A stretch of DNA of 64,000 nucleotides, taken from the NCBI GenBank assembly GCA_963854735.1, contig OY978103.1, positions 1,116,001 to 1,180,000 on the forward strand. The letters are read 5' to 3'. Below, in pieces: positions 45,735 through 57,300 of the stretch. The stretch is from Marvania coccoides (lineage: Eukaryota; Chlorophyta; Trebouxiophyceae; Chlorellales; Chlorellaceae). The notes under the pieces are model-generated. The model saw only the letters and a program-made list of their open reading frames with translations. It was not told where the DNA came from and did not search any database. The translations under genes were made by a program, and so were the position numbers. Within the stretch, counting starts at the first letter, position 1. Each line of letters starts with the position of its first letter.

Positions 45735-46270
45735 GTTTAACGTATCGTTGTAACGTCTCCTACAGAAGGTGCTCTTATAGAGACCTGCAAGGCGACGTGC
45801 CGCTCACCCCGCCACAGTAAGGCGGAGTACCCCCTTCCACCGGTGGGATCTACCCCAGGTACTGTGGACGTACGGATACTGCACTCGCCGGAACCGCACC
45901 GTCGCCCACAGCGTAAGGCTCTGGCACCTGCCTTCCTGAGTCCCCCAACGGCGCGACCGACATGAATGGAAAAGGTGCGATACCGCCCTCTCCGGACGGC
46001 AAACGCCCGTCCGGTTTGTGGTTCGCGCTTGGGCAATGCTGGCCCGCCCAGCACCCCTCCCATCTACAGCGGTCACTCAACCCCTGGCTAAAGGGTTTCT
46101 GATGTACTACCCGGTGTGCTCACTGGAAATGTGGCACCCGCCATTTGTACCCGTCCGATAAAGACTACGATACCACGGGGAAGTGAAGCATCCGACGTCG
46201 CAGTGCAGTAAACAACCAAAGTTTACGCACTGGCAGCTACAATGAGCTAACTAGTAGGGAGCGCGAACCA
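45735..46270. ncRNA. Candidate structured RNA region (unidentified)
   Basis: About 530 bp of GC-rich sequence in otherwise AT-rich surroundings, with conflicting short frames on both strands and no gene-like codon pattern. It has dense perfect stems: CCGGACGG/CCGTCCGG at 45992-46014, CAGTG..GTAAAC/GTTTAC.CACTG at 46201-46232, a CCGCC..GGCGG hairpin near 45812 and a GGGC/GCCC pairing around 46024-46050. I could not match it to rRNA, SRP, RNase P/MRP, U snRNA or tRNA by eye. Strand is undetermined. A decayed transposon is an alternative. Confidence 0.3.
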
Positions 46271-46291
46271 CTGCATGTGCAATCATAATAA

Positions 46292-46945
46292 TTAATTAAT
46301 CACCGTATTCATCTTGTAAATTTTCATAATCTTGACTCTCTCTCTTCTTGTGCTCTCCTTATTCGCCGCCTGTACGCCCACCAGGTGCGCCCGCACCAGG
46401 ACCGCCTCCTGGGTGAGGTCTGCCGCCTCCACCTCCACCAGGCTCCTTGTTGTTGGTGCCGCCGCCAGCAGTGCGGCCGCTGCCGCACGCTCATGGTGCA
46501 GCGCGGAGAAGCACCCCAAATAGTCGTGCTTTCCTGCGTGCCACGACAACCATAAGCCATAGACGGGGCACCGCACGCCACCGTGCGCCCATGCTTTCGT
46601 TGCAGGCTGCCTCCCTTCATTGAATGGCAGTCTGCGGTGCCGGCCGGCAAAAGCTCTTTCACTCACAATAAACGAGCGAAACTTACAAAAACTTACACGG
46701 TAATGAATAACATGCGTAAAAGACGTTACGTAGTACTCTTAGCTGGGAAATCAAACACTGTTTGAAAAAAAAGGGAACCCTTGCAGGAATTGGCGCCACG
46801 GAAGTAATTTTGAGAGGAGAAACAACTTTTCAATTGGCATTAAGATGAGGATGAACATAATTTTATTAAAATAACAAGTCCATGGTACCAAAAACTCACC
46901 TCGCAGCTGCAGGTAGAAAGTCAACTGCCGCCGCTGCTCTGCAGG
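46292..46945 (-). CDS. Orphan coding-like exons
   Basis: Two phase-compatible exon-like segments on the minus strand: 46945-46900 (CRAAAAVDFLPAA, between AG and GT) and 46631-46292 (LPFNEGRQPATKAWAHGG, then YGLWLSWHAGKHDYLGCFSA, ending at TAA). Codon use resembles real genes. They need an upstream exon ending in phase 1, which the preceding CCCH gene does not obviously provide. They may be exons of the truncated paralogue downstream, of an unlisted gene, or a decayed remnant. No family recognised. Confidence 0.3.
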
Positions 46946-46989
46946 CTGCTGTCAACAATAATTTAAAAAAATGCTTCAATTTATTGCCT

Positions 46990-49900
46990 TCAGCACTGTT
47001 TAAAATCTGCCATGAATCTGCGCAGCCTGCCGTGACTCTGCTTGCAGTTTTCCCCGCTCCTGCAGGTTCCAAGCTTGTGAGGGCAAACGCCCAAAAAGCG
47101 GAGCCTGTGGCCACTGGGCACATCCCACGGCCGCAGTTCGATGGTCCTGCAAGAGCGTGAGAAGAAACAATACAATACAATACAATAAAAATAAAACTGC
47201 CTGGCGCAACAATTAACTTTCACAACGAAAAAGCACTTCTTTCCGAAACGAAAAATAAAATGCATCAGGAATAATTGCGCGGTCATTACTATTATTTCGA
47301 ACCATTGACAATTCGCTCACATTTCCCTTTTGGATTTTGGCGCTGCTTCATAGTGTTTTGGAGGGATGCACCACAGCACGTCGCAGGCTGTTCCCAGTAG
47401 AAACCCCCACGGATTGGAGCGCGCCTTCTCCAGCACAGATTCCGGCGTGTCTCGGGGGAAGGGGCAAGCCAGCATGGTCGCCACCAGGCCAGCACGGTAG
47501 GCGGCGGTGCCGCTGCGCTCCAAACATTCCATCACACTGCGCTTCCACTCAAGAACCGGCTGGGCGCCAAAGGCAACCTTCACCGCGTCTCTCTCCACCT
47601 TGAAGACGTGGGGGCGGGTGGCCAGGTAGTTTTTGAAGAAGGTGAGGTCAGCAGGGAAAGGCGGGGGCAGCGGAACCTCCATCCATAGCCTCAAAATTGG
47701 GATGCCGCCAGTCTGACGCAGCACGAGCGTTGCCTGCATCTCAAACGTCCAGGACGGGTCCCAGAAGTTGTTCTGGTAGACGGGGGAGGAGCGGACAACG
47801 CCTGAGGTAAGCGTCCGCCGCCACATGGCATCACTGAGACGCAGGGAGCGGCCAGAAGCGATGGGGCGAGCAGGGTCAACGTCGGCGGTGTCCCACCTGT
47901 TGCCGTCCCTGTTGCGCCTGCCACCTCTGTCGCCGGATGAAAAAACTTCGTCCCTGCGCTGCTGCCTTTCTGCCGGTGCTGCTCTGCTGGCCTCTCTGCG
48001 GTCGGGGGAGGCAGAGCGAGAGCGGGAGCGTCGAGCGCGCTTTGCAGGGGGCTGCTGCTGCGGCTGCGGCTGCGGCGACGGCAGTTGCTGTTGCTGCTGA
48101 GCGCGGTCGCCAGATCGCTGACGACTGTCGTGCCGGTCTTTGCCTCGCTCCCGCTCCTGCTCCCTGCTGGGCGGAATAGGGGGCCTGGCAAGCTTGCCAC
48201 TGTCGCGGGTAGCGCGCTGTGGCTCTTGTGTCACCTTTATTGTGTCCATGATAGGCTTCAGGGGCGACTTGGGGGGCGCTGCAGCGGCGCCAGGGGCGGT
48301 AATCGGCAGCAGCAAATCTGCACGCGCTGGAGGCCGCTGCCGCACAGTCGACTCCTCAAACACCTCCTCCTGGGCCACAATATCATGATGCGGGGCAAGG
48401 AGACCGCCGGCTGCGTCGTCAAAGACTGGGAGGAGGGGTTGAGAGGCGATTACAGGCATGGGCGGCAGCAGATCTGGCAGGGCGCTGCGCACAGGCTGCA
48501 GCAGCTCAAACAGCCGCCCCAGCAGCTGCGCAGACGGGTCCACGTCCTCTGCTGCGCCTGGCTCAGGCGCAGCGACGTCCATGGCGTCGAAAAAATCGCC
48601 TAAAGCGCCGCTGGCCAATGACAGTTGCACCGGCGCATGATTTTGCAGCGCCCTGATTTTTATGCTGCCGGTGTAGCGCTCCTCAGGGTTGACAGGATCC
48701 TCGGTGATGGGCCCCACGACGCGCTCCCACTGCGGCGCAGCGCCCTGGCCGATCAGGCGAGCGGGGGCACCGGCAGGGCGCTTCCTCCCTGAGTTGGCTG
48801 CTCCTCCCAGGCTCAGCAGGGGGTCAACAGCGTCTCGAACCTGCCCAGCTGCGTTGCGCATCGAGAGCTGCGCCTGGAGGCGCGCCCGCTCCATGGCAGC
48901 GGCGTCAGGGGCTGGCAGCAGCGCCACAGAGTTGCCTGTGGGAGGGGGACTGGCGGCGGCGGCGGAGGCTGTAGCTGCCGAGAGATGAGGGGGAATGTTG
49001 ATGCGGAAGGTGGGGGACTTGGCCTTGGTCTCGGTGGGGTGGTCTTTGGCACCGCTGGAGGGGGTAGCCTTCGTCTGAGCCTTGGCGGGAGAAGCAGCAG
49101 CAGCGGCAGTGGATGCATCTTTCCCAATTTTACCGCCAATTTTCGGGAGGCTGGGGCTGTCTTCACGCTTCTGCAAGGGCACACCCGCCTTATCCGCCTT
49201 GGTGCTGGGCTCTTTGCCCCTCTTTTTCGCTTCAGGGGGCTCAGCAGCGGCGGCGGCGGCGGTGTCTGCAGATATTGCAGAGGGGCTGGCAGAGTCGCCG
49301 GCGGCAGCGGCAGCCTTCTTCGTCTTGTCGTTGGTGATGAGGGGCTGGTCTTCAGGGGCGGGGGGCTGGGGCTGCCAGGCGATGGTTGCGCGCTTCCTAC
49401 TTGGCGGCGGCTGTGGCTGCGAAACCTCCTTTGCAGGAGCTCTCGCTGCAGCCACCTTCACAGACAACGCTATCTTGGTGTCTCGGGGGGCGGCAGGCTT
49501 GGTGGACGTCTTGGTGGGGGCCACGGTGCTCGAAGAAAGTCGGGCACGCTTGGAGGCGACGCTGCCAGCTTTTTCAGGCGCAGAAACAGCGGTAGGGGCA
49601 GCTGAAGGAAATGATTTGGTGGAAGATGGGGGGCGTGGACCGGTAGAGACGCTTGTATGGGTAGACGAAGGGTTGGAAGGGCCAGCTTGAGCATTCTGGT
49701 GGGCAACGCTGTTCAGCAAAATTGCAGCTTTGCCTGCTGCATCAGCCGCCGGCGGCTCATCTCGGGGGCGCTTAGCAGTTGCATTAGGGGGAGGGGCTGA
49801 TTTTGCCGTGGGAGCTGCTGTAGTGGAAGGCAGCGTCGGCTTTGCTGCAGCTGCATTTCCTGCCGCCTTGGTCGTCGCTGGCGCGGCCTGTATGCCCCCA

Positions 49901-50732
49901 ATGGAAGGCAGTTGCGGTGGCGCCCCGACGAGGATCACATCCTCAAGGTCTTCAGCAGGGCCTCTGCTGGAAGGGCCCTCTGCTGGCAAAACCTCAGGCT
50001 CCACAGTTGCAGCCAGCCTTGCAATCTCGCCGCGAAGCCTCAGGCGTCGCAGCAGCTCCGGCAGCTGGCGCATCGCACCTTCAGGCAGCGAGACGGCGTC
50101 AGGGCTGCCGTCTGCTGACCCACCGCCTGAAAATGCAGCGCACAGCGCTGCAGCGTCCGCAGGGGTCTGCTGCCCCAGCCAGTCTGCAAAACACTGCAGC
50201 CGCCAGGCGGTGCTGGCCACAGCGCCAACAGTGAGCAGTTTCTGGCTTTGGCGCGCGACGTCTTGCAAGCGGGAGACTTCATTGGCACCGGAAGCTTCCC
50301 AGGTGCCAGGCTCGAAAGGAGACGTGCCGGAGAGGTGGTCGACGGGGTGGCTCATGGTGGGATGCAGAATGAGGGCAGGGGTGACGGGCGTGGGGGGGTC
50401 TACGTTGGGTTTATGAAGGCGAGAAGTGAATCTCAAGAAATAGCGTCCGTCGCGCTGTTTCCAGCGGATTAGAATGTCGCGGAGGAAGCCGCCGGGGAGA
50501 GCAAGAGAGGGATAGTGGTCTGCGCATTTCGAGGGGTCATAACGGAGGTTAAATTAGGGTAAGAGAGAAATTTCTGTCCTCATGATATCGACCTTTGAGG
50601 ATTAGAGGTGGAGAGTTTACCGTTCATGGACTGTTCTAGGCGAACCAGCGCGCGTGCATGGGGGCGGGCCACCCAAAGCAATGCTAGATTTGCTCTGGAA
50701 TAGGCTGCAGGCGCGTCAAGTGCGGTAGACAT
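46990..50732 (-). CDS. Large CCCH zinc-finger protein, otherwise unrecognised
   Basis: Three exons (50732-50621, 50519-47321, 47146-46990), 1,155 aa. The N-terminal domain (about residues 1-190) begins MSTALDAPAAYSRANLALLW and contains RWKQRDGRYFLRF, LSGTSPFEPGTWEASG and TAWRLQCFADWLGQQ. A long low-complexity Ala/Pro/Lys/Ser region follows. A folded C-terminal domain runs from LRLSDAMWRRTLTSGVV to NPWGFLLGTACDVLWCIPP. Exon 2 reaches a TGA directly, but a GTGAGC donor overlaps it. Splicing to 47146 restores a frame that ends in a CCCH zinc finger (CPHKLGTCRSGENCKQSH; spacing C-x6-C-x5-C-x3-H). CCCH fingers often bind RNA; the role here is unknown, probably nuclear given the basic linker. A truncated copy lies downstream at 45 kb. 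Confidence 0.75.
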
Positions 50733-51664
50733 CGTAGGCGTCGTAGGTAGTGAGAATTTAAGATCGAAGGAGGGGGCAGGCAGTAAGAGGGCGCTCGCTA
50801 ACGTGAATTAGCTGGTATTTACGGGGGGAATTGTCCCCGATTAACGTGGGGGTAGTCGTTTGAGTGTTGTGCATGTGAAAATTTGTCCATGACATAAGCT
50901 TGTAGCACAGTTCACAAAGCTGTTCCCCCGGAGCTGGAAACAATGTGATTGAAATATATAGGTAGTGGGTTATTAAAACAGTGTTTTGGTTTAAATCAAG
51001 GATGCCAAAAAAATGGGCCGCAGAGGAATTTGGGCTGCAGTGGATGTTCTGGCAAACCCAATCAATTTAACTATATTTTTACGATTTGTTCATATTGTGC
51101 GCACACGAGGGCTGCTCGTTTGCCACATCTTGCTCTTTCCTCCATATTTTTTCAATCAAAAATTTCAGGACAGCTGAGCTCTACCTCAACGCACCAGCGA
51201 CCTCTAACTCTGCATGGTCAAGTGATGCCAATAGGGTCTTGACACTTTCAGCGTGCTGGAATTTTGATGGAATTTGTTTACTTGAGACGCTGCGGGGAGC
51301 GTAGCCCATTCTCTCACCTACTCACCTTGGTCAACTCTGGTGTGCAGATCAGTTGACCAAGTAATTATCTCACAAATATGGAGCACAGGAGCTTGGGCAG
51401 ACCCTGGGGGAGTGGTGAGGGCCACATGCGAGTGGTACAGCATGCTGCCTCCCTTTATTCGGAGAAAACAGCAACGGGAGTGGCAAACGTACTCCTCCTC
51501 TCCTCAATGAGTGTTGGGTAGGCCTTACAGAGAGAATTTTGTACATAGAAACATTAGTTGTTGGAAAAAAGCAAGCGAAAGCAACAAACGAGCGTCAAGG
51601 TATGGGGAAAAATGCCACAAAAGCGATGCTCCACCTCACGACGGAAACTTCATATTTTCAAGTC
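50733..51664. other. Intergenic region
   Basis: 932 bp upstream of the CCCH gene and downstream of the small gene at 51.7 kb. A perfect 11-bp inverted repeat with a 14-nt loop lies at 51326-51361. No coding frame is supported. Confidence 0.45.
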
Positions 51665-52000
51665 TCAAAACAAGGAGGGCTTCGCTCGGCCAGGCATGCG
51701 GCTGATGGCGGGGTCCATGTTGGTCTCCATCTTGCCCTGGTTCTTGTCGCTGCGCCAGAAGCCCCAGGGCTTGGTTGGCATGTCCATCCTGGACTTTCTG
51801 CAATATGGGCGAGAAAGACGGGGGTGCCGGGTGACTCTTCTGGCTAGATACCATGCATAGACACAATTAGACACAACGTACGCTGTCTGCGCTGCTGCAT
51901 GCGACTTTTTGAGGCGCTCCTCCCACTTTTTGTCCCGCTCTTCCGAGGATTCCATGCTGTTCACGATCTCAGACCGCACATAGTTGATGATGAACGACAT
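51665..52000 (-). CDS. Small soluble protein, unrecognised
   Basis: Two exons (52000-51882, 51797-51665), 83 aa, starting MSFIINYVRSEIVNSMESSE. The sequence is charged, with a coiled-coil-like first half (ERDKKWEERLKKSHAAAQTA) and a Met/Pro-rich second half (MDMPTKPWGFWRSDKNQGKM). The intron has GTACGT...GCAG ends and rejoins the frame precisely. Upstream in another frame, 52130-52040 encodes a protein-like segment (SIKALRLTCSRYREEAARLE); if the true gene starts there, a frame change or missed splice is needed. Size and composition suit a small organellar subunit, but I cannot name it. Confidence 0.55.
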   Translation of the reverse strand: MSFIINYVRSEIVNSMESSEERDKKWEERLKKSHAAAQTAYVVSNCVYAWYLARRVTRHPRLSRPYCRKSRMDMPTKPWGFWRSDKNQGKMETNMDPAISRMPGRAKPSLF

Positions 52001-52423
52001 TTGATGCTGCTGATGTCGCAGGATATCGCTGGGTTCGAGAAAAGCTGGGCGTCTTTGCAATTAATAAATGTTCCAAGCGGGCTGCTTCCTCGCGGTATCG
52101 GGAGCACGTCAAGCGCAGCGCCTTGATTGAAATCTAAAATGAAAAAAATAAAATTAATGCGAATTTTAGCTTTGATTTCGAGTGTTTCCACCTTTGGCGA
52201 CTCTAATCTGCTCGCCCGGCTCCTCCCACAGCTTAATTTAAAACCATCAATACGTCCCTGCTGATTCGCTGCTATTACCGCCGCGCCACCCCCCCATCGG
52301 ATCATTTTTCCCTTCACATAAATTATCTGCATCGAGCAACACAAATTGCTCGGGTTGCGTCGCGCATTGCCCGCCGAAAGACCTCCATCAGCTTCATCCC
52401 GCGTGTCGCCACCCCCAGCCGCC
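52001..52423. other. Intergenic between divergent genes
   Basis: 423 bp. The minus-strand coding-like patch at 52040-52130 is described under the preceding gene. The rest is moderately AT-rich and should contain the divergent promoters, with no element I can name. Confidence 0.45.
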
Positions 52424-53445
52424 ATGCCGATTCAGCCAGAGCCGATCTTGGACATCGTCAGAGGACTGAGCACGGTGAGCACTCAGCACACTACTACTTG
52501 ACCTTTAGCCTTCTTCTGATCTCACTGCCCTCTCTCTCCCGCAGATCGCTTCTTTCGCCATCGTGGTCAACCAGCTCAAGACCCTCTACGACGAATTCTT
52601 CATCTCCGTCTGCGACCGCTGCCGAGGCACCGGCTGCGTTACATGCCCTCACGTACGAAGCAGCCATGCACTTATTTCTCTCCCCTATACAAAACACCAC
52701 CACCTCCGCCTTTTCCCCCCATATAAATCTGCTCAACCCCCCCTGAAACACTCAATTTTCAAAAAAAAACAAAAAAACGCCGCTTCTCCTTCGTTTTCTG
52801 CAGTGTCACGGCTCCAAGACGCTGCGCCGTCGCCCCGGCTTCCTGCGCACCCGTGACATGGCTATCGTCGACAACCCCCGCGACAACTATAAGTGCTTCT
52901 ACTGCGGCCCCTCTACCGCCTTTGATTTTAACCCCATGGCGCAGGACGAGGAGGAGGACGCCCTCAAGATCCAGGACAATCTGAAGGCGGCGCTGGCCAA
53001 CCAGTGGCCCCGCCCCAACGACAGCATCGCGCTGGCCGGCACCGTGCCCTGCCCTGAGTGCCACGGCGCTCCGAAGGTGCGGCGGCTGACGCCAGATTTT
53101 GGGAAAGCGCTGGGGCTGGACGAGCCGTGGGACATGAAGGTCTCGCGGCGGGTGGGGGCGTTTCAGCAGATGGCTGCGCGCGGGTTCGGGCGGGGGCGGG
53201 AGCAGCAGCGACAGGAGCGGCGGCAGTTTTTGGAGTACCCGGCAACGGAGCCGACGCCCAACGCGCTGCCCTCGCAGCGCAAGCAGCAGCAGCAGGGGCC
53301 GGCGCGGCCGATGCCTGCTGCTGGCGGCAAGCAGCTGAAGGACGGCGATGACGAATTTGACTTTGACCCAGGCTTCCCTTCTTCCTTCACGCTGGAGGAG
53401 TACATCGTGAACTACGCTTCTGACGACGAAGAGGTGAAGAGGTAG
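52424..53445 (+). CDS. DnaJ-type cysteine-rich (zinc-binding) protein
   Basis: Three exons (52424-52474, 52545-52652, 52804-53445), 266 aa. A hydrophobic N-terminal segment (IASFAIVVNQLKTLYDEFFI) may anchor it in a membrane. CxxC pairs then follow as in the DnaJ central domain: CDRCRGTGCVTCPHCHGSKT, YKCFYCGP and PCPECHGAP. No J domain is present. The C-terminal part is Gln/Arg-rich and ends in an acidic segment with YIVNYASDDEEVKR. Stand-alone DnaJ-like Cys-rich proteins in plants act as chaperone or assembly factors, often plastidial; no obvious transit peptide precedes this one. Confidence 0.7.
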
Positions 53446-54307
53446 AAAGAATAAGAGAAAGGCAAAGAAATAAAATTGTGACAACTGCCTTTCTTCCTTC
53501 TTTGCTTGTCGACGCTGAGCTGACGCCAGATTATGAACCTCTTAGCAAAGCTGATGGCTATTTATAATGATAAAATGTTGCTGCTCCCCTTGACCCAGTT
53601 TTCTGCGGAAGAAAGACTCTCTTTTTCTTTATGTATCATCGACACGTTGCATTTTTATATGTGTTTATTTGTTTAAAAAGAAAGCCAGATGACAATAGTA
53701 TGACATGGACTATAAAGTGTGGGGGAGGAGGGAACGGAGAAACCAGCAGCCAAGAGGGAGACAGTGCAGACGAGAACGAGGAAGAAAGAAAAAAAGACGG
53801 TCATGCTTTGGGGGGGGGTCCCTTGGAGTCAAAATGTAAAGTTGGAAGACGAAAGGCGGTGGAGTTGATGAATATTGAAAAATAAAACGCAAGGGTGTAC
53901 GGGCATAACATCATAGAGTGATTGGTTGGTTGGGTAATGTGTGTAACTTGTGGGTAAAACGCATCCAACGAATTCCACCTCAAAAGCACTGGAAGCAAGC
54001 AGAACCACGTATAAATTCCTCCATATATACAAGAGCATCGGCGGAGGGCAAAAAATGTCAGAATTGTTTTTAAGGCTGGACTTGATTATACGTATTACGA
54101 GAAAGAAGTGAAGGCGAGGCACCCTCCCTCCCTGGTGGCAAAATTAAATATAAGGATAGCATCAAACCCTGCCTGATAGTAAAATCCGACAGGATGGACG
54201 GACTCGAGATCAATCGATGCAGTAAGTTATATGCAGAGGTCAAGAAAACTACCGCCAGTCAAAAAAACTATCGACTGAGAGTTCGTAGCTCCCACATCGT
54301 TTAACTA
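53446..54307. other. Intergenic between convergent genes
   Basis: 862 bp. AAATAAAATTG at 53468-53478 looks like the polyadenylation signal of the DnaJ-type gene. A frame at 53631-53885 on the plus strand lacks gene-like codon use. The rest is AT-rich with G-run stretches (53810-53818). Confidence 0.5.
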
Positions 54308-57300
54308 TCAAGAAGCCATCTCCGGAACGGCTGAAGGCGCAGGTCCCACGGCCACCGCCACCGCCATTGCGGCTGCAGCTGCCTCCGCAGCTGCTTCCGC
54401 GGCCGCTGAAGACACTGCGGCGGTCCCCCCAGTGTGCGTCGGCGCAGGCTGCTGCATGGTGCCTTGCGACATGTTCCACCGCAGCCCGCTGTCCACCACC
54501 ACCCCGCTCGTGGTGGGAATTCCCAGCCCGCCGCCAAGTGAGGTTCCTCCTGCGCCGGTCAAAGCAGCGCGATCCACGCTGGCCGCAGCTTGCTGGTGGC
54601 TGTCCCCGCCGCCGCGCTGCGCGGATCCACCCTGGGTGGACGCCGCCAGCGCCTGGTTGCTCTGTGAAGGCAGGAGCGGCAGCGTTGTGGGGACGGCGAT
54701 GTGGCCACCGCCGCCGCTAATCATCGGCTGCTGCGCCAACTGCTGCTCCAGTTGCGTGGCAGCTGCCAGCGCGGCGCCCGCGGCGGCGGTGGTGGGCACT
54801 ACCGTTACCTGCGGCAGGGTGGGCGGCAGCACTTGCGGCAGGGCCATGGTGACTGACGGCATTGCCAGGTTACCAGTGCTGTGCATCCTCATCAGCGAGG
54901 AGTGCACTGCCAGGCTGGCGGTGGGAGCGCCCGTGCCCGGCGTGCTGAGCCCCATCCCAGACACGGCTTGCATGTCCAGAGGGCTCAGCCTCTGCCCGAT
55001 GCCTTGCAGATTTATGCCCGGGGCCAGCGGGACGAGGGACTGAGCATTGAGCTGGGCAAACTGCTGCTGCTGCTGAAGCTGCTGCTGGTGGAGCTGCTGC
55101 TGCTGCTGTTGGTGCTGGATCTGTTGCTGCTGCTGCTGTTGCTGCACTAGCGCCTGCACCTGCGCCTGCTGCGCGGTCTGCTGCTGCTGCTGCTGCTGCA
55201 TGTGCTGCGCCGCCTGGGCCTGCAGGTCGCTGAGCTGCGACTGCAGGCGTTCCATGTCAGAGGAGGCGCGGGCCAGGGGGGACAGCATGGGCAGCGGCAC
55301 GGGGGGGCTGCCGAGCTTCAGCCTGCAGTAGGGATAGCATAAGCGGGAGAAAAACAGGAAGTAAATATCACAATTTTCATCACACGAGGATTGCAAATTA
55401 AGAGGAGGAGATAAAAATGATAAATAATGCACAATACAAAAAAAGCACTTAGTACTTACGGTACATGGGAGGTTTGTTTGACCGCCGGAGTGCCGCCCGC
55501 CGCCGCCGCTCCTCTGCTACAGCCGGACCCAGGGGGCGTGCTCTCCCGGGTGTTCACCTCCCCAGAGTTGGAAGCAGCCGCCACCGCCCCCACCGCCTCC
55601 ACCAGCGCCATCACCTCCGCGGAGGACGCCAGGTGGTCCCACAGCGGGTAGTTGGTGTGTGAAGTGATGCCTCGCAGCATAATGGTGTACCGATCGAAGG
55701 CCTTGGCAGCCTCCAGCTCGGTGGCAAACGGCCCCAGCTCGTAGGCTTTGCCCCCCACGTCCAGGGATGCCAGGAAGGTGCCTCCGCGGCGGATGACGCC
55801 TCGCAGCGGCTGCGGGGCGGCGCCGCCTGATGGGGAAGAGCCGGCTGGCATCAGCTGCGGGGGGCCCGCGCCCGTGGCGGCAGAGCGCGCGACGGCTTCG
55901 GCCAGGGGCATGTGGGTGCGCGCCGAAAAGCCCGCCACCATGAGTACTGCCTTGTCGTACGCGCGTACCGCCTCATCGTAGTTAGAAAACGAGCCCAAGT
56001 CCATCTGCAGGGTGGCGTGGTACTTGCCATCGGTGGTGGGACGGATGTTACCAGGGGGAGTGAGGGTGACCTCGTTGAACTGCTGCGGATAAGGTGACAG
56101 CGCTGCCACCGCTGCCGCTGCAGCTGCCGCTGCGATGTCTCCGCTGCCCGCGCTGCCGCTGGTGCCGCCGTTGGCGCTGGGGGTGTGGCTGTGACTGCGC
56201 TCGGGCACGGGAGGGGGGTTGTTGGTGTTGTTGAGCCGCTGCCGCTTGCGCTGCTGCTCCATATGCTGCGGGACGGTTTCCGGCATTGGCACGCCTGCAG
56301 CAGCGCACAGCAGCGCTTCCCCAGGGGTAGAAACCACTGCGGCTGTAGCAGCCATTGCCACAGCGGCTGCCGCCGCTGCGGAAGCTTGGCTGCCGCCCAT
56401 TGAGTTTTGAAACTGCATAGGAACAAAAAGACCCGCAGTTGAAGGCACGATGACTGCGTTGATGGGCTGCTGCTGCTGCTGCTGGTGGTGCTGCCATGCT
56501 GCGGCGGCACTGAGAGGGTTGAGATTGGGCACAGACATTGAGCGAGCGCCCATGGCTGCAGCCGCAGCTGACGCCGCCGCCGCCGCCGCCAGTTCTCCGC
56601 CAACAGAAGCAGCTCGCACCAGCGCGCTCTGGTGCTGCTGCTGTTGGTGTTGGTGTTGCTGCAGTTGGTGTTGCTGCAATTGCTGTTGCATGTGCTGCTG
56701 CATTTGTTGGTGCTGCTGCTGGAACTGCGCGCTTCCCATATCGACGGGAACGGACGTCTGCCTGGTGAGCATGGTCCCAGCAGGCGGAAGCACCGGCCGC
56801 GGGGGCAGCTGCTGCGAGGGCGCCGGCGGTCTCTGCGCCACGTGGGCCTTCCCTGCCTCGTCCCGCTCATAATCGCTCAGCGGGAAATTTGTGAGCGCGC
56901 CCCAGCCATGCGCCTCAATGGTGGCGCAGTCATGCGCGCGGGCGGCCTCCTCCGCCGTCTTGAACACCCCCACCGTCACCGTCACCCTCTTTTTGGACAC
57001 CACCGCCCTGAAAGTTCCCCCATCGTGAGGCAGTACTCCGCGGTACCCTGGGCCCATCGCAGTGTCCGTGCCTTGTGAGGTAGCTTTGCTGGAAGCCCTG
57101 GAGGTGGTAGGAGGCCGCGCGTCCGGCTCCTGGCGGTAGCGAGCCACGCTGGCTTCACCAAAATTCAGCTTTTTCTTGCCCTCTGCCTCGCCAAAGTAGC
57201 GCAGCACCGCCAGATCCCACGCCATGGCGGCTTCCTCTTCGGTCTCGAAGTACCCGATGTGCCGCGTGCGGTCGGTGTGGATGCGGGCCCGCCAGCGGTA

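Noticed and set aside
45737..46063. Minus-strand open frames inside the GC-rich block
   Set aside because: Three overlapping frames are open at once, as expected of GC-rich non-coding sequence. None has a domain or matching exons.
53631..53885. Plus-strand frame of 84 codons
   Set aside because: AT-rich, Lys/Glu-biased, no start context or motif; probably spacer or 3-prime UTR.
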